From contig JAJRXO010000594.1 in NCBI GenBank assembly GCA_024276255.1, forward strand, positions 1 through 5,106: a stretch of DNA of 5,106 nt, written 5' to 3'. The position numbers and the translations under genes were made by a program. Positions 4,919 through 5,106 of this stretch are shown piece after piece. Source of the stretch: Chloroflexota bacterium (GTDB lineage Bacteria > Chloroflexota > Anaerolineae > J102). The notes beneath the pieces were generated by a model that was not told the DNA's origin, searched no databases, and worked only from the letters and a program-made list of their open reading frames with translations. Numbering within the stretch: position 1 is the stretch's first letter; each line of letters begins with the position of its first letter.

Positions 4919-5106
4919 AACGGGATATCCGTCAGGGCAATGATCTGCCCGGGCGCAACGGCCTGCCAATTGAAATCACCGCTCTCGTCGGGCACTACCG
5001 TCGTCATCTGGCTGATGCCAGCAGGCACGGTCAGATTGCCGCTTCCCCAGGCCACGTATTTCGTCGCCCCATCGACCGTCACGATCTGATACACATTGGC
5101 CGCGGA
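4906..5106 (-). CDS. 3' end of an unrecognised gene (last 66 codons)
   Basis: An open frame enters from the right edge and ends at a TAG (4908-4906). The visible residues include YQIVTVDGATKYVAWGSG, LTVPAGISQMTTVVPDESG and PGQIIALTDIPLLWR. The composition is rich in Val, Thr, Gly and Ala with few charges, alternating in a way that suggests beta-strands. There is no membrane helix or known motif, and I cannot assign a family. The internal GTG at 5094 is unlikely to be the start because the frame stays open to the window edge. It is on the same strand as mtnA, 136 bp upstream, with a palindromic structure between, so it is probably a separate transcription unit. That it is coding is supported mainly by frame and strand consistency. 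Confidence 0.55.
   Translation of the reverse strand, partial: SAANVYQIVTVDGATKYVAWGSGNLTVPAGISQMTTVVPDESGDFNWQAVAPGQIIALTDIPLLWR

Noticed and set aside
3789..4943. Long plus-strand open frame opposite the isomerase gene, and similar plus-strand frames at 62-787, 1573-1893 and 2339-3205
   Set aside because: They are antisense to genes with clear family motifs; their translations show no recognisable domains and are typical GC-rich shadow frames.

Overview
The window is a GC-rich stretch of bacterial chromosome. Every gene I can support lies on the minus strand, so transcription runs from high to low coordinates. In transcription order: the 3' end of an unrecognised gene (4906-5106), an MtnA-family sugar-phosphate isomerase (3657-4769), a small single-domain cupin protein (3284-3601), cytidylate kinase cmk (2399-3133, possibly starting at 3178), a PlsC-type 1-acylglycerol-3-phosphate acyltransferase (1621-2340), a long non-coding interval (839-1620), and the first 279 codons of glmS (2-838), which continues past the left edge. 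The long plus-strand open frames are antisense shadows of these genes.

The most notable element is in the non-coding interval. About 170-390 nt upstream of the glmS start, on the same strand, there is a recognisable glmS self-cleaving ribozyme (about 1006-1225). It has the AGCGCC cleavage-site segment, a perfect 8-bp P2 helix capped by a GCUCCGG loop, the ACGAGG joining segment, the AUCGAA element, and the UCGGCGGAUGCC core. This implies that glucosamine-6-phosphate, the product of GlmS, down-regulates its own synthesis through mRNA cleavage. The ribozyme carries an insertion of about 40 nt, folding as two hairpins, where the well-known Bacillus and Thermoanaerobacter versions have only a few nucleotides. 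Further upstream is a strong sigma-70-type promoter (TTGCCC, 17 nt, TATAAT; 1577-1605). Between promoter and ribozyme lie two simple-repeat elements: a tandem array of 7-bp units (1330-1371) and a 17-bp perfect inverted repeat built from 8-bp units (1467-1543).

Functionally, the window mixes housekeeping cell-envelope and nucleotide genes (glmS for amino-sugar and peptidoglycan precursors, cmk for CMP/dCMP phosphorylation, plsC for phosphatidic acid synthesis) with a salvage-type pair (the MtnA-family isomerase and the cupin). The close cmk-plsC spacing (57 bp) suggests a two-gene operon with its own promoter near 3177-3206. mtnA and the cupin gene (54 bp apart) look like a second unit. glmS appears to be a separate, ribozyme-controlled unit.

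Taxonomy is uncertain. The high GC, weak or absent Shine-Dalgarno sites at cmk and plsC, the protein sequences and the short-period intergenic repeats made me think of Chloroflexota (Anaerolineae-like), but this is an impression, not a demonstrated assignment.
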